This document shows positions 1 through 9,927 of a DNA stretch of 64,000 bases, in pieces. Under the pieces are notes generated by a model that had not been told where the DNA came from, did no database searches, and saw only the letters and a list, made by a program, of their open reading frames with translations. Source of the DNA: Seiridium cupressi (taxonomy: Eukaryota > Ascomycota > Sordariomycetes > Amphisphaeriales > Sporocadaceae). How positions within the stretch are numbered: position 1 is the stretch's first letter; every line of letters starts with the position of its first letter. The translations under genes and the position numbers were made by a program. The DNA lies in assembly GCA_036674765.1 (NCBI GenBank), contig JARVKI010000005.1, positions 248,001-312,000 of the forward strand. Direction: 5' to 3'.

Positions 1-88
1 TCAACTGCTAACAGCTTACCAAGTACCTACTCCCCGACTCGCAACACACCTGGTAGGAAATTGTCCGAGTCAATTTGATCTCGATTAT

Positions 89-1858
89 TCACATACCCTC
101 TTTCAATCCCTTAAGAGCCACCATTGCACCCCAAGCACCTGGATCTGGTACGGAATCCTTGCTTGTATCCTGTCCGACATATGTTGCTCGGCCTAATCTA
201 GGTTTCATGGTCCGCGTAGCCTCGGCACCCTGGATAGCTGCTTGCAGGGCCTCATCAAAGTTACCAGACACCATGACATCCGCAAAAGGAATCAAGGTAT
301 CCATAACTGTTCTATCACCTTCCTTCGCAGGAGTATATCGCCCGAGGTTGTCTAGCGCCACGTTGAGGACTTTGCCCCATAGCTCTGGAATACCTTCAGA
401 TCCCGTACCCTGGTCGATGTTCTGCTCGAGCGCGGTCCGAAGGGACACGAAGAAGATGCCCAAGATGCCGCCTAGTGTGCCACCCATCTTGCTTTCGACG
501 ATGCCTTCAAGCTCTTGGAGGACTGCAATCACGGATCCGCTCGAGGCTAATTTTTCGTTGTCGAGGGCCGCCACGAGATACTGCGCACCGGTCTTCAGTG
601 TTTCGCCACAGTCGCCATCTCCCATGATCGTGTCCCACTTGGTGAGGTCAGGCTCGGCTTTGGTGAGGTTGTCGCAAGCCTTGCGGAGCATGGAATCTAG
701 GGTGTGGGGGTCGATCTTGAGGTCTTTGGCATCATCGACTATCTTCTTGGGCTGCGAAACTGGCTTGACAATCTGCTCTTGGCGGCGGCGGCGTTTCGAT
801 TGGGAGCCAGCCATCGATTCCCAATATGTATTTGTTCTGACGTCAAAGAAGTCCTTGACCTCTTCAACCGAATATGAGCAGTTCTTTGATGCCGCGGTGA
901 CGTTGATGACAGATACCGAGAAGGCCGGTGCATTGAGCGACGTCTCTAGAGGCCCGCAACAGACTCGGCTAGGCTCGATGTTCCAGTCGCGGGCTAATTG
1001 CTCGAGGATCTCGTCGACTAAGGCTCCCATTTCGAGATACGACATGCCGCCGAAGTTGCTGACCAATAACATCGTTTCGTCGCTCTTATCAAACTTGACG
1101 TATCCTCGGTTTGGATCGTTCTCGTCGAGACAATAGGTTAAGATTTTCTTGACCAGCTCCTCTGGTGGTGGCGCCGGGGAAATCTTTTGGTACCCAGGCT
1201 CATTGTGAGGCCCAGTGCCGAGTTCTACTTCATCGCTTTCGAGCATGCCATGTTCTCTTCGCCCCGGAACATGACAATGATCTAATGTTGCGGCGATGGA
1301 CACGATTTGTTGCGAGAATGCCACACCGAGATTGTATACGTCGTCAAGAGATGCGCCAGCTCCTGCAGCGCCCCCCATCACTTTCAAGACGCCGATTTGG
1401 CCTGCGAGACCTCGTCGTCCTACCAAACTACCCTTCTTGCCAACGGAAACATCATCGCCACAGATGATCATTCGGCACTTATGACCTCTAGATATGGCTT
1501 TTTCGTTTGCTAGGCCGAAATGTAAACAGTCGCCAGTGTAGTTGGTAACGACGAGGATCGTTCCCTTGTCTGACGGAACCGCATCTATGCCTGCCAGAAT
1601 TTGTTTCGTACTGGGACTTGCAAAGATGTCGCCAGCCACGGATGCTGCCAGGAGGTTCTGTCCCACGTATCCAGACCAGGCTGGCTCGTGGCCTGAACCC
1701 CCGCCGCTAATGAGACATACTTTGGATTTGTCGTAGTCTGTGTCGAACACTACACGATTTTCTTCGTCCAGTCCGAGCAATGGGTTGTAAGCTATAATGC
1801 CTCTGAGGGCCTTATTTACAAGTCCTTCTGGAGACTCAAAGAGGTGACGTTTCGACAT
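89..1858 (-). CDS. Dihydroxyacetone/erythrulose-type kinase (DhaK-DhaL fusion)
   Basis: Single-exon protein of 589 aa. An ATP-dependent kinase of the DAK family phosphorylates short keto-sugars such as dihydroxyacetone or erythrulose in the cytosol. The N-terminal DhaK domain shows GGGSGHEPAWSGYVG near residue 52 and the substrate-binding histidine in GTGPHNEPG (His218). The C-terminal DhaL ATP-binding domain shows MGDGDCGETLKTG near residue 395. The length is usual for the fused eukaryotic/Citrobacter type. The frame stays open to 2068, but the ATG at 1858 is where family homology begins. It diverges from an RpiB-like gene that is followed by a TIM-like gene. That context favours a tetrulose (erythrulose) kinase like Yarrowia EYK1 over a plain dihydroxyacetone kinase; this substrate assignment is inference. 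Confidence 0.9.
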   Translation of the reverse strand: MSKRHLFESPEGLVNKALRGIIAYNPLLGLDEENRVVFDTDYDKSKVCLISGGGSGHEPAWSGYVGQNLLAASVAGDIFASPSTKQILAGIDAVPSDKGTILVVTNYTGDCLHFGLANEKAISRGHKCRMIICGDDVSVGKKGSLVGRRGLAGQIGVLKVMGGAAGAGASLDDVYNLGVAFSQQIVSIAATLDHCHVPGRREHGMLESDEVELGTGPHNEPGYQKISPAPPPEELVKKILTYCLDENDPNRGYVKFDKSDETMLLVSNFGGMSYLEMGALVDEILEQLARDWNIEPSRVCCGPLETSLNAPAFSVSVINVTAASKNCSYSVEEVKDFFDVRTNTYWESMAGSQSKRRRRQEQIVKPVSQPKKIVDDAKDLKIDPHTLDSMLRKACDNLTKAEPDLTKWDTIMGDGDCGETLKTGAQYLVAALDNEKLASSGSVIAVLQELEGIVESKMGGTLGGILGIFFVSLRTALEQNIDQGTGSEGIPELWGKVLNVALDNLGRYTPAKEGDRTVMDTLIPFADVMVSGNFDEALQAAIQGAEATRTMKPRLGRATYVGQDTSKDSVPDPGAWGAMVALKGLKEGM

Positions 1859-2540
1859 GATGCTTCTTCGTTTGATGATACTGACAACCAATATCGAACA
1901 GCGACCTCGGGATCTTTGAGATTCTGTAGATATTAACTGGATGCTTCTGTCAACAAGAACACACTCCCGGCATTCCCAATACGGTAATCCGAAGCACCAG
2001 AGGAACGGTTCAGTTCTAGACGTGAGCAAGTGGATAGGTTTGTGGAGAATGGGGGAAGTTCGTAGCATTTATGGAGGGGTAGACCTGAAGCTATTTCCCC
2101 AAAACTGCACCCCAGACTGATTAGCTCTCACTAGTGTGGTCCATTCACAGCCGGTTCCCATGCAAGATACGTGATGGAGGTGTGCTATGATGCAGTGAAC
2201 CTGTACGGGAACGCGGCTCGGGCAAGAATGCCAGGTGGGGGTGTAAGTGATTGTTACGCGAGACGAGGCTCGATTGGTAAATAGCCGTCGGATGATGAGG
2301 AGGGGAATGGCGAACCCCCCTTCCCTTCTCGTGAGTGTGATTGAGCGGCCGCTGTCGGACTGCCGATATAATAGCATGCAGGCTGTTATGTCACGGCTCG
2401 GTTATGACGCCACCTGAAGTAAACCACGTCGCGCTGTGCTCTTGTGTGGCGGTTCGAAGAACTTATTTCAGTAACTTCGTCGAGCATCGCGAACTGTTGT
2501 TTCGGCAGTTGAACACCCAGCAATAGAGAAATCATTCAGT
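1859..2540. promoter_or_regulatory. Divergent promoter between kinase and RpiB-type isomerase
   Basis: This 682-bp spacer must carry the promoters of both flanking genes, which are transcribed away from each other. It contains two identical-type inverted CGG half-site pairs, CGG-N4-CCG, at 1982-1991 and 2356-2365. Each lies 120-180 bp upstream of one start codon. Inverted CGG triplets are the usual targets of Zn2Cys6 regulators, so shared regulation is plausible but untested. No coding frame in the spacer looks real. Confidence 0.5.
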
Positions 2541-3094
2541 ATGACACCACCAAAATGGAGAATTGTTATGGGCTGCGATGTAAGTAAAACAAGGATGCTG
2601 TGGTTCATCCTGCTCGATGGGGGAGTATTGAGTCGGGAGCTGACTGAGTTCAGGACGCAGGAGTTGGCTACAAGGAAAAGATCAAGGCCGATTTCGAAAG
2701 CGATCCTCGAGTCGAGTCAGTCATAGACGTTGGCAGTCATGGAACACACGACAAAACAGCGTATCCCCATCGAGCAGTCGAGGCTGCCAAGCTCGTAGCC
2801 GAGGGCAAATGCGACAGAGCGCTCCTGATCTGTGGGACAGGCCTTGGAGTAGCCATTTCAGCGAACAAGGTCAAGGGCATCAGGGCGGTTACAGCACACG
2901 ATAGCTTCTCGGTCGAAAGAGCAGTGCTCAGCAACAACGCGCAAGTCCTATGTATGGGCGAAAGAGTCATTGGCGTGGAAGTGGCGAGGAAACTGGCCAA
3001 GGAATGGTTGGGCTACCAGTTCGATCCAAGTAGTGCGAGTGCGGCGAAAGTGGACGCCATAACTCAGTATGAGCATGTTGAACTGAAGGTTTAA
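2541..3094 (+). CDS. RpiB/LacAB-type sugar-phosphate isomerase (erythrulose-4-phosphate isomerase-like)
   Basis: Two exons with one 74-nt intron (2580-2653) give 159 aa. RpiB-family enzymes interconvert aldose and ketose phosphates. Visible family marks are IVMGCDDAG at the N-terminus, the catalytic cysteine in [15 protein letters not shown] (Cys73) and a histidine in VTAHDSFS (His95), where bacterial RpiB has CHD. The first exon is only 13 codons, and the family motif GCDxAG is rebuilt exactly across the splice. RpiB is not the usual fungal ribose-5-phosphate isomerase, which is RpiA/RKI1. Together with the neighbouring kinase and TIM-like gene, this points to the D-erythrulose-4-phosphate to D-erythrose-4-phosphate step (Yarrowia EYI2, bacterial EryI). 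The function is inferred from context. Confidence 0.88.
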
Positions 3095-3500
3095 GGAAGG
3101 ATGTTGCTGTGAAGTTCTATACCATATAACTACTGAGAAGTTGCTTCTCTTTAGCAAGCCTGCGTGCGTTCTCTCCACTTTTGACTGGGGCGTTTAGTAC
3201 TATGCTCGGCTTAGGCCCACAGTCTACGAGATAATTTATATCTCTTTAATCCATACGAACAGAATGGCATTGCCAGTTTGAAAAGACAAATATTTCTTGA
3301 AATATCGTGTCCCATCATCATCAGTTGAAAGATGAATATGTTCTAATTAGTGTGCTGAATATTGGATGGTTTGAATGCCAAACCACCGAGTCCCCAGGCG
3401 TAACACTGCTGATCCCCACAACGGGTTCACTTATAGTGGGCTACAAAACCTGGGCGAGAGGGATCCCGAGAACCAACATCTCTGCGTCTTTTGCATTGCA

Positions 3501-3508
3501 TATATAAA
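3501..3508 (+). promoter_or_regulatory. TATA box of the TIM-like gene
   Basis: TATATAAA lies 127 bp upstream of the ATG at 3635, in the 540-bp spacer after the RpiB-like gene. It is a perfect core match and is placed plausibly for a fungal TATA promoter with a 5' UTR of about 100 nt. Confidence 0.5.
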
Positions 3509-3634
3509 GCCAAAAACTTGAGAGAGACGCACTCTTGGCCCGATCCGCGAACTTTCTTCAGTAGCCTTCCAAACTCCATAACTGATACAGCCTTACTTTC
3601 TACCACTGTCATTACAGCACAGCGCACTGCAACC

Positions 3635-4393
3635 ATGGCCCCTCCCCAGCGTCGGCTTGTGGGAGTGTCTACGAAAATGTATTTTTCAGCAGCAAGGACT
3701 AAGCAGTACGTAAAGGAGGTCCTTGAATTGGTCTCCAAATCTCCAGAGATACTTGACGAAGTAGACGTCTTCATTGTTCCGGATCACATCACTTTGACAT
3801 CCGTGATTGCTCAGCTGGAGCGTACCAAGATCTTCACGGGTGCTCAAGACGCATTCTACGAAGACTCGGGGGCTTATACAGGCGAAGTCTCGCCGCAGGT
3901 TCTCGCCGAGGTGGGATGTCGCATCGTGGAGCTTGGCCACGCGGAACGTCGGAGGATATTTAAAGAGACCGACGAAGATGCTGCTCGCAAAGCTGCGGCT
4001 GCTGCGCGTAATGGTCTGATACCATTGGTCTGCATCGGCGAGCGAACGCAGGGTGAACCGACGATCGCCGTGGAGGAGTGCCGCGCGCAGATTGAGGCTG
4101 TCATGGCTGCAGTGCCAGATGATGCAGAGGTCATCCTTGCGTACGAGCCCGTATGGGCGATAGGTGCGAAACAACCAGCCGCTGCAGAATATGTCGTCAA
4201 TGTGGTCAAGGACATTCGATCATTGGAGTGCGTCCGGCGGAGGAGTGGTGTTACGCGCATTCTATATGGTGGCAGTGCTGGTCCCGGTCTATTCGAGAAG
4301 CTGAAAGATGGTCTAGACGGACTCTTCCTTGGTCGATTCGCGCACGACCCTGCTCAGTTCTACACGACCATACAAGAAATCGCGGCTGCTTGA
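3635..4393 (+). CDS. Triosephosphate-isomerase-like enzyme (erythrulose-1-phosphate isomerase-like)
   Basis: Intronless, 252 aa, a TIM-barrel isomerase. Catalytic residues of the family are present: Lys14 in GVSTKMYF, His102 in ELGHAERR, Glu171 in AYEPVWAIG, and the phosphate-binding LYGGSAG and LFLGRFAHD loops. Two conserved positions differ from glycolytic TIM: the usual GNWKMN is GVSTKMY, and GHSERR is GHAERR. Such changes fit the tetrulose-phosphate branch (EryH/EYI1, L-erythrulose-1-P to D-erythrulose-4-P). The frame is open back to 3491, but ATG 3635 sits at the family start, downstream of a TATA box. It is co-directional with the RpiB-like gene. It is unlikely to be the housekeeping TPI1. 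Confidence 0.88.
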   Translation: MAPPQRRLVGVSTKMYFSAARTKQYVKEVLELVSKSPEILDEVDVFIVPDHITLTSVIAQLERTKIFTGAQDAFYEDSGAYTGEVSPQVLAEVGCRIVELGHAERRRIFKETDEDAARKAAAAARNGLIPLVCIGERTQGEPTIAVEECRAQIEAVMAAVPDDAEVILAYEPVWAIGAKQPAAAEYVVNVVKDIRSLECVRRRSGVTRILYGGSAGPGLFEKLKDGLDGLFLGRFAHDPAQFYTTIQEIAAA

Positions 4394-4749
4394 ACAGAAG
4401 AGGGCAGCGCATACGGCTGGAGTACTGATCTACGTCATGTAATCATCTATAGTCGGGTGTCCAGCTCTCGGCAATGCACGCGCAAGATCCGGTCTAGGCA
4501 GCGGGAAAGCGCACTACATCCTAAAATTCGTTATCTATGTGCCCAGATGATTGATTGTATGGAGTTCGTTGATTTGGACCCCAAGTCCTGGGTGGAAATA
4601 CAGTAAGTCGTACCTGTCCAACGCGCTTCAGCCGGCAGATCAGCCCGTCAGCAGCCCCCAAGTGCAACAGCCACTACTTTTGGATATGAAACAAGCATAG
4701 TGCTACGGCTGCTACCGAACTTACTGCACCGCCCTGTACACCATCTGGC
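4394..4749. other. Intergenic, no feature seen
   Basis: This 356-bp spacer between two co-directional genes shows no credible coding frame, repeat or RNA gene. Confidence 0.5.
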
Positions 4750-6536
4750 ATGTTCATGCACGATGTCACATTGGTAGATTCCCGAGATTCTTTAAGATCA
4801 ATATTTGTACATGTTCTTCAGAGCCCTTCCCGGATAGACTATTTTGATCATGCCAGAATCATTCGCTCCTCGCCACACATGTCGTATAACGATGTTGTAT
4901 GTGGGAATGGTCAACGTTGGGTAGTTCCAGCTGCAGAATTGTTCAACTCTGCACATGACTGCACGCTATTCGCCCGTTACCTGTCTCTGATGCTTCGATA
5001 TGATTCCCAGTTTGGCTCTATTGATCAGCTGGACCATTACGATCGTCTTGCGCGCCAAGAGCACAAGCTTTGTCGTGTTCCTATAATCGCCACGGAAAAC
5101 TTCATAGCAGACTCGTTGCCGCCAGAGCTTCGGCCGTCTAGCTGCGAGCTGATTGAATGGTACTATGGAAATCATTCATTCTGCGAGGAAGCCCCTTATG
5201 TACCCAACCCAGAAACCGCCAGTATATGGGATCCTTATGTACATAAGCTTATTTATGAGCCACGACTGGCGTGCAATAAGGAGCTTCGATCTGCTCTAGG
5301 ATTAGCAGGTAATCCTGACATTGCGGGAATAGGGGTGAGTCCCGAGCAAGACACCGGGAAAAGAAGACACAGTGCTCACGTTCTGTACCAGGTCATGATT
5401 TCATACTGCATTGAAGTGGTCCTGGTGACAATATGCCTAGCATTATTCGCCGCTGCAAGACTAGAGCGCAGGTATCCCAACGGGAGGCTTCAAACATTCC
5501 TCTCGGCCCCGATAACCGCGAGGCTGCTCAACGCATTCAAAGGATCCATTCAAGCCTTGTTTTCGAGCGCCATGATCTTCAGCTTCGCCATGGTGCTTGC
5601 GACACTCTCAACCTTCTCCTACCGACTGGATCGCTCACAGGTCGAACAGCGGTGGGTGAACGGCGAGGAAGTGAGCCTTTACGAGCCACAGCTCCTCGTT
5701 ACCGCATCGACGTTCTCCATGTTCCCGGTCATCGTGCTACATTTCGCTATGCATTCAGGAACTTCTAGTATGCGACGCCAGATGAAGACAGTTTTGCTAC
5801 TTGTGTTATATGGTCTCTGCTCGGCTTCTGTCTTGTGGCTATGCAGCTCATACCTCCAGCCTGATTGGAAGATCCTCCTCTGGTTTGACACAGAACCAGA
5901 CATTTTATTGAGCGATTTCGTCTACAACCGCTACAACGCCTATGCCGGGACATTGTTCGCTCTTGTAGTCGCGACACCTGCGGTGGGGGGTATTACCGCC
6001 CTACTCCTCATGGCCTGGTATCGGCGGACCAGACGGCCCGCGCAAGGGGACTGGTGGACGCTTCCGCCCTGCTTTTTGCTTGTCTGCCGGATCGTTATAC
6101 CTCTTTGCTGCTTTCTCATGATGTGGATTTCAACATTCCTTCTATTCTTCCTGCGAGATGAAGCGATCAAAGACTCTGGTACGGACTCCACTACCGAGTG
6201 GACGGTTGGGCAGATACTAGCGCTGGCGAATTGGGGTCCCGTCATTGTGGAGTCTATATACCTGTCCTGTTGTAAGTTGCTATTAGTCTTACAATGAGCC
6301 CAAGGCTAACATCTGCAGTCGGCAGTGCAACAGAGAAGGACGAAAACGACGACGCAGAAGACTGTATACCGAAGTCCACTGACCTTCGTGGCCAAACAAG
6401 AATGATCATCCCACCTTCAAGGAGAGATACACAGGACACTTTTGACTCTAGCTACGACAGGGAAGACAAGGAATATGAGTCAAACGTAGTGACTTCCCCG
6501 ATCTGGCAATGGCACACTACGCTGTGTAGTCTTTAA
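4750..6536 (+). CDS. Orphan seven-TM membrane protein
   Basis: Three exons with introns at 5335-5391 (57 nt, in frame) and 6272-6318 (branch GGCTAAC) give 560 aa. I do not recognise a named family. Residues 1-195 form a hydrophilic, cysteine-containing region without an obvious signal peptide. About seven hydrophobic segments follow, beginning near MISYCIEVVLVTICLALF and ending near GPVIVESIYL. The last 75 residues are acidic and hydrophilic. The layout suggests a large outside domain followed by a membrane bundle, as in many fungal-specific receptor-like or transporter-like proteins. The first intron is read from GTGAGT..CAG and the better continuity GIG|VMISYC; without it the reading frame is still open. 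The start codon could lie further upstream. Confidence 0.65.
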
Positions 6537-7325
6537 CAGAGTTTATTTCTATTTCGTTTTCATTTGCGAGTCAAATCTAGAAATTGTAAATCCGTCTTCG
6601 GCCGTCAACTTCGCGCCGTTTTGTATAATCCTCATATACTACTATTACTTAGCGCTAGATGGATGTACATATGTATATTCCAGTCCATTAGCTTGGGAGT
6701 CTCACGTAATTTATTCTACTCCTCAACCATCTCAGATATCCAGTGCAGCTGCCGATGCACTGTATATGCTTTAACTTTGTCCCTGGCCGAGGCATTCATT
6801 CGCCAGAGGTCGCAGTGCCTGAATCATTAGTGGCCTCATAGAATTTTCCCTCCGAGGTTTTGCTCGGCGATAATATAGCTAGGTTAGCGTGAAGTAAATG
6901 CGCAAAGGCAGAAAGGAATTATTTGACACATTAATTGATTAAAACGAAGTAGGAGTTGTGTTTTCCTCCTGTTATGTGAAGAATGGCCAATCGTAGATGT
7001 TTCGACTTTGCTTGGTTATCACCAAAAACGCCATCTCCTAGATCAGGAGGATTGAAGTGCCCGACTCAATTGGACTAAGAAGCAATATTTCCTCGTAGTC
7101 ATCAGTTACACTGAAATCATACCGTAAAGCAGATAAATAGAGTAATTGCCAGATGAGTTGAGTGTGCCTCTGGAAGGCGAAGATTAGTTCTTGCCTTCCG
7201 CAGCCATTGGCCAGCAATATCTCCCAGTTGCTCGTGAGATGTGAAGTAATCAAAGGGTATCATAAGAGAAACTAACAACATAAAACCAAACGCCTCTTGT
7301 CCTAGGATGCCGTCAACAGGAGAGC
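6537..7325. other. Intergenic, convergent 3' ends
   Basis: This 789-bp spacer separates the 3' ends of the 7-TM gene and the FTA4-like gene. It is rather AT-rich. Only short, unsupported frames are present. Confidence 0.5.
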
Positions 7326-8109
7326 TCAAAGGCCACTCAACAAGCTCTTCACTTTCCGTCTTTCCAGCACATCCAAGTCTTCCATGACTTCGTCATCAGT
7401 CTCCTCTTGATCTGGCAACTGCCCGACTCTGCCGGCCACCCTCACAAGCAGGACACGCATACGCTCCAGCTCTTTCTCGACCTCGCCATTCCTCGTGACA
7501 AGGTTCTCCTGCACGTCATCCTCAAAAGGCTGGAGCAGGCTCTGCATCTGCCGTAACCTCTCAACGCGGGCTTTGGCGGCGGCTCGGCGTTCAGAGAGAG
7601 ATGTTAGGGAAGACTGTAAGTTGGTGTATTCCTCTGCTTCTACGGGCTGCGCTTCTGTTTCGCCTGGGCGGTGCGCATCCCAGGTCTGTGGTAGAGAGGG
7701 TATTGCTTCGTCGGTTGCTGTTGCGGTGGGGAGGAGTTAGCACAGTTCTTTCTAGGTGCAGTTTAATTGGGAGATGGGTCATACTAAGATCTATTCCTAC
7801 CCGCAGCTCCTCTATCCCGTCGCCCTCATCTCCCCCCTCTCCTCCAACCCCGTCCGCGTCCAGGAACAGACTGTCGATCTGTTCGGCAACGAGCCGTGTT
7901 GCCTGAGGTGGGTAGACCCTGCGCACATGCTGTTGTAGTGTTTGGTTCAATCGATACAGCGCCTCGTCGACCATGCGTTGGGGAATGCCTTGCTCGGCGG
8001 CATCATTCGCATTTCGCCAGGCGTGCGAAGGCGCAAGATTCTGCGAGAGCTGGAGCGTTTGCGCCGTGAGAAACGCCGACTTATGGGCGAGGATCGTGGG
8101 AGGTGCCAT
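7326..8109 (-). CDS. fta4: Kinetochore Sim4/CCAN complex subunit FTA4 (CENP-U-class) homologue
   Basis: Two exons with a 67-nt intron (7718-7784; branch GTGCTAAC) give 238 aa. FTA4 is a subunit of the inner-kinetochore Sim4 complex that links centromeric chromatin to the outer kinetochore. The N-terminal half carries the family pattern: LTAQTLQLSQNLAPSHAW, a helix with QHVRRVYPPQATRLVAEQI, and ELRVGIDL followed across the splice by TTDEAIPSLPQTWD. The C-terminal half is predicted coiled coil (ERRAAAKARVERLRQMQSLL) with an acidic tail. The splice site was chosen because it rebuilds the family segment GxDLTTDEAI; the nearby GTAGGA alternative breaks the frame. Confidence 0.82.
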
Positions 8110-8820
8110 TCTGGCTAGTATAGGTTCGAAATATGTTCAATACTTCATAGCTTGTGCTGGCCGACATCTGGGTTCAACAGTGCAGCCAGGGCGCCAGGTC
8201 AGAGTCCCTTGAAGAGAGCTTTGAAGTCTCGTCGCGCTTTCTGCCGTTTGACGCGTCGATTGACAGCCATGCATGTCCCCGCAGGCACAGCGGGGTTCTG
8301 TAGGTACATGTTAGGCGGGTTATTGGAGTTTCAGCAGACTAAGAAATCGCCCACGCATAATCTATTCCTTCCATCTATTAGGTTAGTTACCTTTGTGTCC
8401 TCAATTATGCCTTCGAGATTAGGCTGCTTTTGACTCAAATTGTTCGCCTTACAGGGCATCTGTGGCCTCTGCATATTTCATGACTTTCTCACGTTGGCGA
8501 ACCAAGTCATAACCTTCAACAAGAAGTGGAATAGATCCATGGTACGTCGCTCGACAAGTCGTCTGCAAAAGCAAAAACTCGACTATAGAGCGTATACCCA
8601 TGCCTGCTTAGACAGCTTAAATTTATCGAACTTATGAGATAACATTGAAGATACACGGGCTTGATATGAATCGAGAGTGAAGGTATTAATTCTTGCTCAT
8701 ACTACATTTTTGTCGCCTTGCATCTTTTAACGTGAAGTGGCAAATGCTAAGTAGGGGCAACGCCATCTGAAAGTGCTAGTAACTGGGATTCCTTTTGCTT
8801 TGTGCTTTTGATATGCGGGT
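8110..8820. other. Intergenic, no feature seen
   Basis: This 711-bp spacer holds the FTA4 promoter and the 3' flank of the aldolase-like gene. Short frames across it lack any protein-like signal. Confidence 0.5.
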
Positions 8821-9927
8821 TCACTGAACCTTCCCTCTCGAGTCGACAGGCCATATCTCCTCGATGACACCTTTCCGATACGCATAGTAGAAGTCGTGTA
8901 AGTTGATAGTGGGGTCGATATGGCTCGGGATCATCTCGACCACGTCGCCCACCTCGAGACCCGGCTTTCCATCGTCCTCCCATGCCAGCGAGCCGTGCTC
9001 GTCGCCGAGGACACCATATGTGTACCGCGAGTCCTTGCATTCAGCTAGACCGCTATCCGTTGTCAGCGACTTGAGCCCGCTGTCGATCGTGACTGCCCTC
9101 GGGCCCTGGCGGCTGAGCACAGTCGACAGAATGGTCAGGCTGTTGGAGTAAAAAGGGCCAACGGCGTTGCGGTAGTCCGTGTCCATGAAGATAAAGGAGC
9201 CCGGCTGCACCTCAGTAACGCCCGGCACTGTCACGCAGAACTCGGCCGTCCCCGTTCCGCCCGTAGTCACTACTTGGATGTCGAAGCCCGCCTGACGCAA
9301 CGCCTCCGCCGTACTCGTTAGTGTCCGCATGGACTCCAGGCACTCCCGCTCGCGGTCCGCTCGGTCGTGCAGATGCTGCAGATGGCCCTCGTAGCCCTGC
9401 ACGCCAATGAGCTTCAGATGCTCCAACGTGCCGACGTGCCGCGCCAAGGCCAGCGCCGGCTCGCCAGCTTCCACGCCTGTGCGGTGCAGGCCGACGTCCA
9501 GGTCGATGAGAACCATTATCGGCTGCTCAATTCCCGAGGTCGCGAGCGCATCATTGATGGCACTGGCCCCCGTCGCGCTGTCTACCACGATGCGGATCTG
9601 GCCATGTCTACGGTATAGATCGACTAGCCTCCGAACTTTGGCAGGTCCAATGATCTCGCACGTAATGAGCAGGTCGTCGAAGCCAGCGTCGGCGATGACC
9701 TCAGCCTCGCTAAGCTTCGCCACGCAGCCGCCCTTGCAACCGGCCGCGGCCAGCTTCTTGGCTAGAATAGCGCTCTTGGTTGTCTTCAGGTGAGGTCGTA
9801 TGTTGATGCCAGTGGGCAGGAGCTTGCCTGTGAGTTTCTTGATGTTGGCCTCCATGAGGTCGAGATCGACGATCATGGACGGCGTGTCCAAGCTTTGGAC
9901 TTTGTCTCCAACTTTGGGAGAATACAT
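8821..9927 (-). CDS. D-threonine aldolase / D-serine dehydratase family PLP enzyme
   Basis: Intronless, 368 aa. A fold-type III PLP enzyme (alanine-racemase N-terminal barrel plus D-serine-dehydratase-like C-terminal domain) acting on D-beta-hydroxy amino acids. The PLP lysine is in IRPHLKTTKS near residue 50. Barrel motifs GVQGYEGHLQHL and VTTGGTGTAEF are present. The C-terminal metal site reads PSHIDPTINLHD. Its His-x-Asp arrangement resembles D-threonine/3-hydroxyaspartate aldolases, whereas D-serine dehydratases carry His-x-Cys there. I therefore favour an aldolase. The ATG at 9927 (AAAATG context) is the first in frame; the frame upstream opens only with non-ATG codons. Confidence 0.85.
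   Translation of the reverse strand: MYSPKVGDKVQSLDTPSMIVDLDLMEANIKKLTGKLLPTGINIRPHLKTTKSAILAKKLAAAGCKGGCVAKLSEAEVIADAGFDDLLITCEIIGPAKVRRLVDLYRRHGQIRIVVDSATGASAINDALATSGIEQPIMVLIDLDVGLHRTGVEAGEPALALARHVGTLEHLKLIGVQGYEGHLQHLHDRADRERECLESMRTLTSTAEALRQAGFDIQVVTTGGTGTAEFCVTVPGVTEVQPGSFIFMDTDYRNAVGPFYSNSLTILSTVLSRQGPRAVTIDSGLKSLTTDSGLAECKDSRYTYGVLGDEHGSLAWEDDGKPGLEVGDVVEMIPSHIDPTINLHDFYYAYRKGVIEEIWPVDSRGKVQ

Noticed and set aside
75..1136. Long plus-strand frame (353 codons) opposite the kinase gene
   Set aside because: Antisense shadow of the DAK coding sequence; composition is a mirror of its codon use and no domain is visible.
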